A stretch of DNA of 64,000 bases from SB25 sp050180705. Its GTDB lineage: Bacteria > Bacteroidota > Bacteroidia > Bacteroidales > Tenuifilaceae. Each line of letters starts with the position of its first letter. Position 1 is the first letter of the stretch. The position numbers were made by a program, and so were the translations under genes. Below, piece after piece: positions 9,495 to 18,614 of this stretch. Where the stretch lies: NCBI GenBank assembly GCA_050180705.1, contig JBFXDX010000001.1:248001-312000 (forward strand), read 5' to 3'. The notes beneath the pieces were generated by a model that worked only from the letters and a program-made list of their open reading frames with translations, was not told the DNA's origin and did no database searches.

Positions 9495-10091
9495 TTACTT
9501 ATTACTAATTGTTCTAATTACTTTACAAGGATTTCCAACTGCTACGGAGTTTGCTGGAATCGATTTTGTAACAACACTTCCTGCTCCAATAACGGAATTT
9601 TCGCCTATTGTAACTCCTGGTAGTATAATAACTCCACCGCCAATCCATACATTATCTTCAATTCTTACAGGTTTGGCAAATGTTCTAAAATAAGGTAATT
9701 CGGAATCAGGGTTCCAGTTGGCAACTAGTCTTTCAGTTACATTGGTTGGATGTGTTGAGGTGTAAATTTGAACATTGGAAGCAATTAAAACATTGTTGCC
9801 TATTTCGATTTTATTGCAATCGACAAACGTGCAGTTAATATTTATGATAACATTATTACCAACCGAGATATGCCGTCCGTAATCGCAATAAAATGGAGTA
9901 TCAATGTTTACGTTGTTCCCAACATTCCCGAATAATTCAGCTAATATTTCACAACGTTGTTTCGAATTGGTGCTTGGTGTTGCATTATAGCGTTGGGTTA
10001 GCTTTCTTGCGTTATGTATAATACGTTGAATTTCCTTATCGGATGTGTTGAATATTTCACCATCTAAGCATTTCTGTAATTCGGTTTTCAT
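9495..10091 (-). CDS. Maltose/galactoside O-acetyltransferase-like left-handed beta-helix enzyme
   Basis: The 198-residue protein has an N-terminal Mac-type helical domain (about 5-55) and hexapeptide repeats forming a left-handed beta helix. The catalytic-type His is in TSTHPTN, the acetyl-CoA-binding region is DNVWIGGGVIILPGVTIG, and the end is VGNPCKVIR. It belongs to the NodL/LacA/Maa group of CoA-dependent sugar O-acetyltransferases; the acceptor sugar is not predictable. It lies 68 bp downstream of a Crp-like regulator on the same strand and may be cotranscribed with it. A paralogue occurs at 31509-32108 in a cassette-like setting, and the two are clearly divergent. Confidence 0.9.
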   Translation of the reverse strand: MKTELQKCLDGEIFNTSDKEIQRIIHNARKLTQRYNATPSTNSKQRCEILAELFGNVGNNVNIDTPFYCDYGRHISVGNNVIININCTFVDCNKIEIGNNVLIASNVQIYTSTHPTNVTERLVANWNPDSELPYFRTFAKPVRIEDNVWIGGGVIILPGVTIGENSVIGAGSVVTKSIPANSVAVGNPCKVIRTISNK

Positions 10092-10159
10092 AGTTTAATT
10101 GCTTTTATGGTGCAAAAATAGAACCGTTAATCCAGCTTCTTTTTCATCTATCTTAAAAA

Positions 10160-10738
10160 TTAACCCTCGGCCCGAATTGCACTAAGATATTGCTGAGTCA
10201 TTCCCAAGTACGAAGCGATATAACCAAGATTAACCCGATTTATCAAATCTGGATTCTCGCGTATAAACTTTTCGTACCGTTGCTTTGATGTTAAGGTCAA
10301 CCGGTCGATTCTTAAATTCTGCATTTTTAGCAGAACTTCCTGATGAATTATGCGCGACCAGTTTGCAATATCAATATCGGTTTTATATATCTCGTTTAAT
10401 GAGTCAATTGGCATAGAGAATACCACTGAATCCTCTAAAAGCTCCACAAAATCTAATCCAGCCTTTCGGTGGTAGAGCGAGCTCGATGAGAAAACAATAT
10501 CGCCTTCTCTACTAAGCCAGTTTGTTATTTCCTTTCCATCGACCAAAAAGTAAGTTCTGGTACATCCCTTTTCAATGAAATATACCGAGTTGTCTTTTAT
10601 TTCGGCTTTTGTCAACAAGTAGTGCTTTGGCAGATTGAGCTCTGTCAATGAATTCGATAACCGTTGAATTGATTCGTCGGATACAGGGTAATACTTTCTG
10701 ATTCCCTGAATGGTATTTTTTATTCTACTCAAATCCAT
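10160..10738 (-). CDS. Crp/Fnr-family transcriptional regulator
   Basis: About 192 residues: an N-terminal cyclic-nucleotide-binding-type beta barrel (ENSVYFIEKGCTRTYFLVDGKEITNWLSREGDIVFSSSS-like core) and a C-terminal region with a short winged-helix remnant (NRVNLGYIASYLGMTQQYLSAIR). The DNA-binding end is abbreviated, as in many Bacteroidota Crp-like proteins of about 190 aa. The cAMP-contacting Arg/Ser pair is not obvious, so the ligand is unknown. The ATG at 10738 is preferred over one 15 bp upstream because the MDLSRIKN start fits family length. It may control the acetyltransferase gene just downstream. Another member of the family is at 37006. Confidence 0.85.
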   Translation of the reverse strand: MDLSRIKNTIQGIRKYYPVSDESIQRLSNSLTELNLPKHYLLTKAEIKDNSVYFIEKGCTRTYFLVDGKEITNWLSREGDIVFSSSSLYHRKAGLDFVELLEDSVVFSMPIDSLNEIYKTDIDIANWSRIIHQEVLLKMQNLRIDRLTLTSKQRYEKFIRENPDLINRVNLGYIASYLGMTQQYLSAIRAEG

Positions 10739-10953
10739 ATACAAAAGTATCAAATGATTTTGGTTAGTTCAAATATTGATTAATCCATCTACGAACCGGT
10801 GTTTTGAACGCTAAAAATGGTAGATATAAAAAGCTTAAAGGATAAACATTACTTATAATCAACCATCAACTTCCAGCTTCTTTTTACGATCTTAACGGAG
10901 GAAAGCAACCTTTAACAAACAGCTCTTGGTTATTTTTGTCAGTACATAGCCAT

Positions 10954-10991
10954 AAAAAAACGTTGGCATCTCTAAACGATCTGCCAACGTT
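10954..10991 (-). terminator. Rho-independent terminator of the GH127-like gene
   Basis: A perfect 10-bp stem (AACGTTGGCA, 10959-10968, and TGCCAACGTT, 10982-10991) with a 13-nt loop, followed on the minus strand by seven T, lies 25 bp past the stop codon. Confidence 0.9.
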
Positions 10992-11015
10992 CCGGACGTT
11001 TAACTAACTCTTAAC

Positions 11016-14000
11016 CTAATCTAAAACAACATTTAAATAAACCGAATGACGTCCGTATGTATCGTAAAATGGTTTAAAAACAACACCATCAATATTAAAT
11101 AGCAGCTGCTTAGGATCGCCCGATATCGATTTGCTTATATCCTTCGCATTTAATGTTACGGTATGCCAATCTCTGCGTGGTGACGATTCCTGCGCGGCCA
11201 GTAGTATTGGCCCATAAAATAAGCTGGCAATGTTTTGCTGATCCATAACTGGCTCTAGGTAGAAGTGGAAAGGCATGCGCAGCTCAACCTTATCGCCATC
11301 CTTCCATTTACGGTTTATGGAGAGGTAACTTCCGGGTACTGCCTTAACCTTTTCGTTTTTTCCGTTTATTGTTACAAAAAATCCTTTTGTGGCCCAATGG
11401 GGTACTCGTACATTAAGGCTAAACTCTCCGCTACCCTTAATGGTTAGTAGGGTATGATCCTCCTTTGGAAAGGCAGTTGCCTGGGTTACGGTAATGTTTT
11501 TCTCAGTCCAGCTTAATGTTGATGGGATAAAAAGGTTCACATACAGGGCTTGGTTATCGGTACTCTTAAAGTAGATTGAGTTTTGAAGCTTTGTGTTACT
11601 TTCAAGTGCAGTACCGTTGCAACATGTGAAACCTTTCATATCGTCGTTGCCAAACTGCTTAACCGAACCAGGGCCAAGGGGAACATGGTAGGTATTGGCT
11701 GGGGTATGATCGTCGACCGAGGCCAAAATATGGTTGTAAAGTCCACGCTCGTAGTAGTCCATTAGCTCTCCGCGCTGATCGAAAAGGAAAAGATCATCGG
11801 TTAGCTTAAGCATATTATAGGTTGCACAGGTTTCATTCTGCCCTCCGTCGGAGAAACCGTTCTCGTAGAGCGAGGCAGGTTGAGCTGTAAAGCATTCTGC
11901 ATTGGCCGGATTGCGGGCTCCAGCAACACCTCCGATACTATACATGTAATCGTTGGTGGTTATGTACCAAAAGTTATCGGCTATACTATAGTACTCGGGA
12001 GCCTTAATATCCCGATATATCTCCAGCGCACCTATGATTTGAGGTATGTGCTGGTTGGCATGCAAACCACGGAACAGGTCAACATTTTTAGCCAATCCGC
12101 TTGTATGCTTGGCATCGCCAAAGAACACCTTAACGTTATCGAATAGCTGTGCAACTTTCATGTAGCGGGGCTCGTTGGTTAGGCGCGATAGTCTTGCCAT
12201 CGATTCGTTCATTCCACCAAACTCGCCTGCAATGTACCGGTTCCACATGCTTATTAGTGTTTCGGTTGGTAGTAAACTTAAACGTGCATACACCCAATCG
12301 CCCATGCCTTTTACAATTTCCAAAGCCTTTTCGTTACCGCTAACCTCGTAGATGTCCATTAGCCCGGTAAGGATTTTATGCAGCGTATAGTACGGTGCCC
12401 AAATCTTAGTATTGTCACCTCCGTAGTTTGCTCCATTCTCGAGCATGATAAATTGGTCGGGGGGATAGGCACTAATGAACCCTTTTCCCCAATTCCAGTA
12501 ATCGGTTCTAATACCCTCTTCGCTTAAATCAGAATCAAATCCAGCTTTACCAGCACTTGGAGGTACGGCTGTTGGATCCGATACGCATTTTCCTCCGGCT
12601 GTTTGTGGTTGCCCCGACATTTTAGAGAGCTCGTACAGGGTATTTACCATGTACTCCATTTTGGAAGCAAAGTTTGCCCGGAGCGATGGATCATAACCTG
12701 TACTTGCATACGCCTGAGCTATGGCCGAAAGGTAATGTCCGGTTGCATGTCCGCGTAGCTTTGTATCCTGGCTATCCCATACGCCCAAAGGTTCGGCACC
12801 CTTAGGTTGTTTCTGCCCAAAGGCATTCCTAAACATATAAAGAAAATCGTCGGGGTTTGTGCTAGCTAAACCTTCCAGGAATTTATCGCGGTTCTCAATA
12901 AACTTTGTTTTGTGATTGTAGATATCTGTATTTAGCGTAACCCTATCGAGGTTAAACATCTCCAGCTTGCGGTTGGGTTTTGCAACGTCCTTAGCCTCCT
13001 TTACTGTAACAGTAGCCTTTGGCTGTAGGTTTGTTCCGGCAACCTTTCCGGTTACTGTGTATGTACCTGGTTTAAGCACTTGGCTATTATCCTTTGGTGC
13101 AGGCCAAAGTACCCTAACCTGTGGTCCTTCTATCTTATTACGGTAAACACCCTGCACGTAACGGGGTAAGCGTGGAAGTGATCCCACTACGGTTTCAACC
13201 TGAATATCAGGAACAGCAGTTAGATATGCGTTATACAGCTGTGGGGTTGTTTCGGGGAATTTCTGAAGATCGCCCTCCGATTCATCCCTTGTTCTTACGG
13301 TTCCCTCCTCAATATTTAGTGAGTTATAGTGAATACGGGCTACCTGGTTTCCGTTTAGTGCAATTCGGTAGATTCTAAAATCGTGTAGCTTGGCATTTAG
13401 GCCAATATTATCAGCTGTTATAGATTTTCCGATATAGAGTTTATTGCTTACTCCCGAATTACTGCCGAAAAGCTGCTCAAGCAACACCTCTACATTCTTG
13501 GTTTCACTGGCAAGCTTACCATTAATATAGGTGCTCAGTGTTTTGGCCGGAACATTAATAACAATGGCCAAGTGGTTCCACCTATCAGCAGGCACTGCTG
13601 GCGAGATTGCCATGTAATTGTTCGATTTAGTTATGATTTGAGCCAAATACCCATCCTTATCGTTGGTTCCTGTGGGGGCAACAAAAAAATGCGACTGACC
13701 ATCTTTTCCAAAATCGAAAAGAAGCTGCCCTTTTTGGGTGGAACGCAGATAAATCCAGCCGGTAATACTCAGCGATTCTTCCCCAGCGGCCAATCCTGCT
13801 GGGAGCGAAATAAAGGTTTCGCCGTTGCCCGATAATGAAAGTACACTACCAAACAGATCGTCGTCCTCGAACTTAAAGCTTGTGCCCTGCATGCTACCAT
13901 GCAGGTTATTACGCGACCAATCCTTTACATCATTTTTAAATGTATAGCGTGTTATTAATCCTGTTTCGCCAATGCCATCCAGAATTTGATCTCCGCTTTG

Positions 14001-14069
14001 TGCAAACGTCTGGCCTGTGCCCATCCAAACGCCGAGAATTGCTCCAACGAGCAGCTTAAATTTTTTCAT
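11016..14069 (-). CDS. Secreted LamG/GH127-type beta-L-arabinofuranosidase-like enzyme
   Basis: The 1017-residue protein carries a signal peptide (MKKFKLLVGAILGVWMGTGQTFAQ). A LamG/concanavalin-like domain follows (about 30-255), then a short Ig-like segment (about 310-365), then a full DUF1680/GH127-type catalytic region (about 375-1000; LRGHATGHYLSAIAQAYA, HKILTGLMDIYE, GGMNESMARL). The catalytic zinc set known from HypBA1 is conserved: Glu746 and Cys748 (NETC) and Cys816-Cys817 (FTCCNG). The fold removes beta-L-arabinofuranose from plant glycans or arabinogalactan; GH146 is a possible alternative. No SusC/SusD pair is adjacent, so it is not in a recognisable polysaccharide utilisation locus. 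It is monocistronic. Confidence 0.9.
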   Translation of the reverse strand: MKKFKLLVGAILGVWMGTGQTFAQSGDQILDGIGETGLITRYTFKNDVKDWSRNNLHGSMQGTSFKFEDDDLFGSVLSLSGNGETFISLPAGLAAGEESLSITGWIYLRSTQKGQLLFDFGKDGQSHFFVAPTGTNDKDGYLAQIITKSNNYMAISPAVPADRWNHLAIVINVPAKTLSTYINGKLASETKNVEVLLEQLFGSNSGVSNKLYIGKSITADNIGLNAKLHDFRIYRIALNGNQVARIHYNSLNIEEGTVRTRDESEGDLQKFPETTPQLYNAYLTAVPDIQVETVVGSLPRLPRYVQGVYRNKIEGPQVRVLWPAPKDNSQVLKPGTYTVTGKVAGTNLQPKATVTVKEAKDVAKPNRKLEMFNLDRVTLNTDIYNHKTKFIENRDKFLEGLASTNPDDFLYMFRNAFGQKQPKGAEPLGVWDSQDTKLRGHATGHYLSAIAQAYASTGYDPSLRANFASKMEYMVNTLYELSKMSGQPQTAGGKCVSDPTAVPPSAGKAGFDSDLSEEGIRTDYWNWGKGFISAYPPDQFIMLENGANYGGDNTKIWAPYYTLHKILTGLMDIYEVSGNEKALEIVKGMGDWVYARLSLLPTETLISMWNRYIAGEFGGMNESMARLSRLTNEPRYMKVAQLFDNVKVFFGDAKHTSGLAKNVDLFRGLHANQHIPQIIGALEIYRDIKAPEYYSIADNFWYITTNDYMYSIGGVAGARNPANAECFTAQPASLYENGFSDGGQNETCATYNMLKLTDDLFLFDQRGELMDYYERGLYNHILASVDDHTPANTYHVPLGPGSVKQFGNDDMKGFTCCNGTALESNTKLQNSIYFKSTDNQALYVNLFIPSTLSWTEKNITVTQATAFPKEDHTLLTIKGSGEFSLNVRVPHWATKGFFVTINGKNEKVKAVPGSYLSINRKWKDGDKVELRMPFHFYLEPVMDQQNIASLFYGPILLAAQESSPRRDWHTVTLNAKDISKSISGDPKQLLFNIDGVVFKPFYDTYGRHSVYLNVVLD

Positions 14070-14909
14070 GCATTTAAAATTTATTAAGTAAGTATACGTC
14101 AGTAATATGTATTGCCATATATTAAATGTGTTTATTTAGGGTTTCGCATGTAATGTTTATATTTTAGGTGTTGCCCTTGGCGCAACTTATTACTTTAACA
14201 TTCTACCTACATTAAATTTAGCATTGCTTTTTACAGCATATTGTTATTGCTCTCCAGCCTCCCTTATCTATCATACTTGCTCTCTTTCCCATATCTACTT
14301 CGTTTGCGAAGAATTTTGTTCTCCTTTTTACTAAATTTTGATGGGCTAATTTACAAAAAGTTTAATTACGTGTATTTTTTACACTAAATATTTTTGCCTT
14401 TTGTTGAGTTGAGCTATAGTTAATTTTGTTCTGCAATTCAATATTGTAAAGGGAAGAGAGCCTAAAATTTATTCGTGGAAATTTATTAAGCAGGGTTACC
14501 CTACAGGAGCCACATGTTACACCTAATAAATAAAATTTAATGCTAAAGGAGCTTACCCAAGTGTCTGAATTGGGGAACTACTCAGCCTATGAAGTTCCTA
14601 AATACTATACATTTAAACGATAAACGTGCAAGAATACCAATAGGGGAGAGGCTTTACAATGGAACACTGCCCATATCCATGCTCTAATTTATCGTAAAAG
14701 CCCATATTCCTTGGCTTTGCTTACAGATAAATTTTCAAACAAAACCAAAAACACCGAAAACAAGCCCGAGGTCTATTCAATAAACTGTGTCAGATAGGAA
14801 TTTTTCAGCTGTATATAATGCTGAAGAGTATTGATGATTTACCTACTGACATAGGGTTGTCACCAATGATAGCTATTATTGCCATTTTAAGTGTTTAACC
14901 TTTTACTTT
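14070..14909. other. 840-bp gene-free stretch
   Basis: No open frame of convincing length, RNA gene or inverted repeat was found. Base composition becomes less AT-rich around 14560-14780, which could be a decayed coding remnant, but no family could be recognised. Confidence 0.4.
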
Positions 14910-15632
14910 ATGTTTATGGAAAAAGATTCTAAATTCGGATTAGTTTTTATTTATGGCGCTGGATTGGGTAACTGGATATGGAACAACATTTCGCATTCTT
15001 TCAATACTCCTTGTTTGTTTATAGACTATCCTGGCCGAGATACCGATTCTAAAAATACCAAAGGTCTTACAATTCATGAATATTCAGCTCTAGTAAGCAG
15101 TAAGATTAATACATGGCAATGCGATAAAATTATTATTGTAGCCCATTCAATTGGGGGCGTTATAGCTCTTGATGCTTTAAAAAACATCACACCAAAAGTG
15201 ATAGGATTCATTGCAATTAGCGCATCCATTCCTAAAAGCGGAGAGAGTTTTCTTTCCTCGTTCCCATGGATCGGCAGAATGCTTATGAAGTGTCTGTATC
15301 GGATGCTGGGAACTAAACCTCCCGAGGCAATTATAAGAAATGGACTGTGCAATGATTTATCAAACGAGCAGGCCTATGAAGTTTTCAATCGGTTTACGCC
15401 TGAATCCAGATCAATCTATGAACAAAAGGTAAATTACAATCTTTCGGATATTCCAAAGCTCTACATAAAATTAACAAATGACGCTGCATATGCTATCGCT
15501 TTGCAGGAAAAATCGATTGATAATTTAAAGCCCGAGAAAGTAGTAGAAATAAACTCCGGCCATTTACCTATGATAAGTAAACCAAACAATTTAATTGAGA
15601 TTATTAAGGAGTTTACAGCAACAATTGAATAG
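14910..15632 (+). CDS. Alpha/beta hydrolase
   Basis: The 240-residue single-domain hydrolase has the oxyanion region YGAGLGNWIW, a nucleophile elbow AHSIGG (Ser80), and a C-terminal catalytic His in SGHLPMIS (His218). These are the expected positions for a serine alpha/beta hydrolase of the esterase/lipase/haloperoxidase group. It has no signal peptide and is probably cytoplasmic. Two ATGs (14910 and 14916) are usable. It stands alone between two gene-poor spacers. The substrate cannot be assigned. Confidence 0.85.
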   Translation: MFMEKDSKFGLVFIYGAGLGNWIWNNISHSFNTPCLFIDYPGRDTDSKNTKGLTIHEYSALVSSKINTWQCDKIIIVAHSIGGVIALDALKNITPKVIGFIAISASIPKSGESFLSSFPWIGRMLMKCLYRMLGTKPPEAIIRNGLCNDLSNEQAYEVFNRFTPESRSIYEQKVNYNLSDIPKLYIKLTNDAAYAIALQEKSIDNLKPEKVVEINSGHLPMISKPNNLIEIIKEFTATIE

Positions 15633-15906
15633 TATTAAAATGCGCTTAATGCCATTTTCGCACTCATTTCCTTTAAGGACACGTATATTCGTTTGCATTT
15701 AGGTGCAATAATATATCTATCGTTCGTCTTTTAATTCTTAATTAGAGGGCGTATAAACATTGATATATGTTGCATTATCTGAATTATTGCTAGTTTTGAG
15801 ATGATATATAAGTACTACCACACACCAATCAAGGAACTATAAATGTAGTCTTATAATGTGTATATAAGCAGGTTGTCATACATGTTAAAATTAACATTAT
15901 TACTAA

Positions 15907-16581
15907 ATGAAAACGAGATATATTTTCTTCCCTCTTTTAATTGTTACATTAAATTCTTTTTCTCAAAACATTGCGGAGAATAAGGCTGATTTTTCTTATG
16001 GCTCAATAATAGATACGATCGAAGTTGGAAAATATACCATAAAGCTTAAATCGTTATGGGAAACCGACACTATTACTATTAGCAAATATTACGAACCGTC
16101 TGTGATTGACACAAACTTCTTTAGGGTTTTACATAATGACAAATCCTATATTCCAAGTTTAAAAGAAATTGAAGAACACAATGAATTCTTTGCAACCTCG
16201 GCACAGAATTGTCACAGCTATGCACTCGAAATGTATTTCCGTTCAAATTGTCCATCGAAAATAGGACTGTTCAATAACGGAATATCAATTCATGCTGAAT
16301 CTTACAAAAAAATATTAGATAAATCATTTGACCAGATTCATGAATTCAAGGTAACCAAAAGGGGAAAACTACAACCCAACGAACCACTTAAAGACAGTAG
16401 TTTATTGGTATTCTACAATAACTATGATATGATTAGCCATTCAGTGTATTACGAGAATAATCTATTTTACACAAAAAATGGTGCACTGAAATCGGGTATA
16501 GTTACGAGGATATCAGAACTATTCAAATCCTATCTGGATACAAAATATGTAAGAGTATATTCATTTAAGAAGAAAAAGTAG
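15907..16581 (+). CDS. Secreted protein of unknown function with a Cys-His motif
   Basis: The 224-residue protein has a signal peptide (MKTRYIFFPLLIVTLNSFSQ). The family is not recognised. A central motif QNCHSYALEMYFRSN (about residues 98-112) is followed about 75 residues later by ISHSVYYENNLFYTKNG. This is the order (Cys at the start of a helix, then a His on a strand) seen in NlpC/P60 and other papain-like cysteine hydrolases. The protein would act in the periplasm or outside the cell. The enzymatic reading is only inference; a structural role is equally possible. It faces the minus-strand peptide cluster, and a strong hairpin lies between them. Confidence 0.7.
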   Translation: MKTRYIFFPLLIVTLNSFSQNIAENKADFSYGSIIDTIEVGKYTIKLKSLWETDTITISKYYEPSVIDTNFFRVLHNDKSYIPSLKEIEEHNEFFATSAQNCHSYALEMYFRSNCPSKIGLFNNGISIHAESYKKILDKSFDQIHEFKVTKRGKLQPNEPLKDSSLLVFYNNYDMISHSVYYENNLFYTKNGALKSGIVTRISELFKSYLDTKYVRVYSFKKKK

Positions 16582-16643
16582 ATAACTGGGTAAGATCTAG
16601 CAGTATTAATTTTAGATATGTTCTAAAAATGGTAACGTATGAA

Positions 16644-16685
16644 TATGAATAAGGAGTCCCGTTTTTACGAGACTCCTTATTCATA
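16644..16685. terminator. Strong hairpin between convergent genes
   Basis: A 15-bp stem (TATGAATAAGGAGTC, 16644-16658, and GACTCCTTATTCATA, 16671-16685) with a 12-nt loop lies between the plus-strand secreted protein and the last peptide of the minus-strand cluster. T tracts are weak on both sides, so it may be a bidirectional terminator. Confidence 0.65.
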
Positions 16686-16825
16686 AATTATTATTTATCT
16701 GGAGCATAAATTCCATTACAACAAACATCTAGATCCGGATAATTGATTGTAATGAATACTCAGATAATTTTCGCGGGTTCTATTACTCTTGGAAAATGTA
16801 ATTGAACCCAGAAGTGCACAATTTA

Positions 16826-16981
16826 CTATTCTGGAGAAAGAACACAAACGCCATTTACGCACGCATAAGGGTATGGACAGTATGGTGGTTTTATTGAACA
16901 CATTCTTAGTCCACCATTAATTGCTTGTTGCTCTTTTTTACCGAGTTGTTTAACTCCTTTTAGTTCTTTTAAGGTTTTCAT
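16826..16981 (-). CDS. Double-glycine leader Cys-rich peptide A
   Basis: The 51-residue precursor has leader MKTLKELKGVKQLGKKEQQ then AINGG (GG at 23-24), nearly identical to peptides B-D. The 27-residue core is LRMCSIKPPYCPYPYACV... with four Cys (C-x6-C-x5-C-x4-C) and ends in LSPE. The leader has the ComC/bacteriocin-like pattern cut after GG by C39 peptidase-transporters. The core is probably exported and disulfide-bonded. It is the last member of the seven-peptide cluster. It was read by hand from the minus strand and is too short for usual gene-calling cut-offs. The function (bacteriocin, signal or toxin) is not known. Confidence 0.85.
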   Translation of the reverse strand: MKTLKELKGVKQLGKKEQQAINGGLRMCSIKPPYCPYPYACVNGVCVLSPE

Positions 16982-17178
16982 AATGTAAAATTTTGGGTAT
17001 AAAGTATTTCCTAATCATTTTAAGACACTTAGGATTATGTCTCTATATCTTTAACTTATTTACCATATTAAATTTATCCCCATATTTTAAGTAAATTAAA
17101 AAGATATGAGTAATCGGACATTTCATATCGGAATATTACACTTAACAATAGCAAAGAAGTCATGAGATAAACATTTTA

Positions 17179-17340
17179 CTATTCTGGAGAAAGAACACAA
17201 ATCCCATTTTCGCATACATATGGAGCAATACAGTATTCACCTTCAGGGCCCCATAAGCAAGCTTTCTTTCCACCATTAATTGCTTGTTGCTCTTTTTTAC
17301 CAAGTTGTTTAACTCCTTTTAGTTCTTTTAAGGTTTTCAT
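17179..17340 (-). CDS. Double-glycine leader Cys-rich peptide B
   Basis: The 53-residue precursor has the same 24-residue leader as peptide A, ending INGG. The core KKACLWGPEGEYCIAPYV... has four Cys spaced C-x8-C-x5-C-x4-C and ends CVLSPE. Core residues between the Cys vary more than the leader and the ends, the usual pattern of a diversifying exported peptide. The upstream spacer (about 17341-17405) repeats that of its neighbours, including a small AGACAT...ATGTCT hairpin. Confidence 0.85.
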   Translation of the reverse strand: MKTLKELKGVKQLGKKEQQAINGGKKACLWGPEGEYCIAPYVCENGICVLSPE

Positions 17341-17444
17341 AATGTTGTAATTTTGGGTTAAAGTAATCTCCTAATCATTTTAGACATTTAGGATTATGTC
17401 TTTATTTTGAGTTAACTTATAGAAATCTATAAGCCAATAAAAAA

Positions 17445-17495
17445 GAATACTCCAATAACTTCACTCCTGATAATAGCAAAAAGACCCAGAGTATT
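17445..17495 (-). terminator. Repeated hairpin between peptides B and C
   Basis: GAATACTC (17445-17452) pairs with GAGTATT (17489-17495) across a 36-nt loop. The same module recurs at 17781-17833 between C and D, suggesting the whole transcription unit was duplicated. A terminator role is tentative. Confidence 0.35.
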
Positions 17496-17527
17496 TATTC
17501 TTAATAATCTTTGGATAAAAAATAATA

Positions 17528-17692
17528 TTAAAGTTCTGGGCTTAATACACAAATTCCATTTACGCACACATAAGGATATGGACAATACTCACCCTCTGGT
17601 GAGTATAAGCACTGCATTTTACCACCATTAACGGTTTGTTGTTCTTTTTTACCGAGTTGTTTAACGCCTTTTAGTTCTTTTAAGGTTTTCAT
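17528..17692 (-). CDS. Double-glycine leader Cys-rich peptide C
   Basis: The 54-residue precursor has leader MKTLKELKGVKQLGKKEQQ then TVNGG. The core KMQCLYSPEGEYCPYPYV... has four Cys (C-x8-C-x5-C-x4-C) and ends LSPEL. It is most like peptide D (shared YCPYPYVC and NGIC). It is part of the tandem minus-strand family. Confidence 0.85.
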   Translation of the reverse strand: MKTLKELKGVKQLGKKEQQTVNGGKMQCLYSPEGEYCPYPYVCVNGICVLSPEL

Positions 17693-17780
17693 AATGTTAT
17701 AATTTTGGGTTAAAGTATTTCCTAATCATTTTTAGACACTTAGGATTATGTCTTTATTTTGAGTATAAGCCAATAAAAAA

Positions 17781-17833
17781 GAATACTCCAATAACTTCAC
17801 TCCTGATAATAGCAAAGAAGCCCCAGAGTATTC
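17781..17833 (-). terminator. Repeated hairpin between peptides C and D
   Basis: GAATACTC (17781-17788) and GAGTATTC (17826-17833) form a stem. The intervening sequence is almost the same as in the B-C spacer, so the pair is a duplicated module. A terminator role is tentative. Confidence 0.35.
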
Positions 17834-17881
17834 ATTCTTATATAGTACATTTAGACACAGAAAATTACTTACTCTTCGGTA

Positions 17882-18049
17882 TTAAAGTTCTGGACCTAAC
17901 TCACAAATCCCATTTATGCATACATAGGGATATGGACAATACTCTTCGCCATTAGAAAGTACTTTGCACGCCATCTTGCCACCATTTATTGCTTGCTGTT
18001 CTTTCTTACCGAGTTGTTTAACTCCTTTAAGTTCTTTTAAAGTTTTCAT
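17882..18049 (-). CDS. Double-glycine leader Cys-rich peptide D
   Basis: The 55-residue precursor has leader MKTLKELKGVKQLGKKEQQ then AINGG. The core KMACKVLSNGEEYCPYPYV... has four Cys (C-x9-C-x5-C-x4-C) and ends ELGPEL. The frame continues 12 codons further upstream, but the ATG at 18049 is chosen because it gives the same leader as all neighbours. Confidence 0.87.
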   Translation of the reverse strand: MKTLKELKGVKQLGKKEQQAINGGKMACKVLSNGEEYCPYPYVCINGICELGPEL

Positions 18050-18133
18050 AATACTGAAGTTTTGAGTTAACGTATTTCTAATCATTTTAAGACACTTAGA
18101 ATTATGTCTTTATTACAATTCAATACATTCGAT

Positions 18134-18283
18134 TTAAAGGCAAGTTTTTTTACAAACAGAATTAACGCAACAATATCCAGTTGGGCATGGATAATTGTCG
18201 TTACATCCTATTCCACCAGTAATTGCCTTTTGTTGAGTTTTACTCAAAAGTTTTACTCCTTTTAATTCCGTTAAAGTTTTCAT
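18134..18283 (-). CDS. Double-glycine leader peptide E, six-Cys knottin-like framework
   Basis: The 49-residue precursor has leader MKTLTELKGVKLLSKTQQK then AITGG. The 25-residue core has six Cys in the order C-x5-C-x4-CC-x4-C-x3-C (starting IGCNDNYPCPTGYCC). That spacing is the inhibitor-cystine-knot type. The leader is related to peptides A-D but more diverged. Actual knotting would require three disulfides, and the neighbouring VKOR-thioredoxin protein is a plausible oxidant. Confidence 0.83.
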   Translation of the reverse strand: MKTLTELKGVKLLSKTQQKAITGGIGCNDNYPCPTGYCCVNSVCKKTCL

Positions 18284-18328
18284 GATTTTAAGTTTTTAGT
18301 TAATAGTTTCTCTAATCATTTTAAGCTA

Positions 18329-18505
18329 CTATACTTCTATTCCACGCATGCAATAACCTGAATCAACTCCAGGCGTTGGATAATAACAATACCATCCAGT
18401 TGAACATAAATGCGTTGAATCGCATTGTTGAACACCTCCTTTTAGGAGTTTTTGCTGAGGTTTACTTAAAACCTTAACATCCTTTAAATCTTTTAAACTT
18501 TTCAT
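18329..18505 (-). CDS. Double-glycine leader Cys-rich peptide F
   Basis: The 58-residue precursor has leader MKSLKDLKDVKVLSKPQQK then LLKGG. The 34-residue core starts VQQCDSTHLCSTGWYC and has four Cys, aromatic residues and a PTPG segment. It is the most diverged of the seven cores but keeps the leader pattern and orientation. Confidence 0.8.
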   Translation of the reverse strand: MKSLKDLKDVKVLSKPQQKLLKGGVQQCDSTHLCSTGWYCYYPTPGVDSGYCMRGIEV

Positions 18506-18614
18506 ACAGATTGTTTTTACTAATTATTTAAAAAACATATTAAGGGTTGAGTAAATAATCATAAAAGAATTATGTGACGAGTAATTAAGTGAACCCATCA
18601 CATAATTCATCGTT

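Noticed and set aside
14560..14780. Possible insertion-sequence remnant or pseudogene in the 14070-14909 spacer
   Set aside because: Only a slight change in composition was seen; no transposase motif or terminal repeats.
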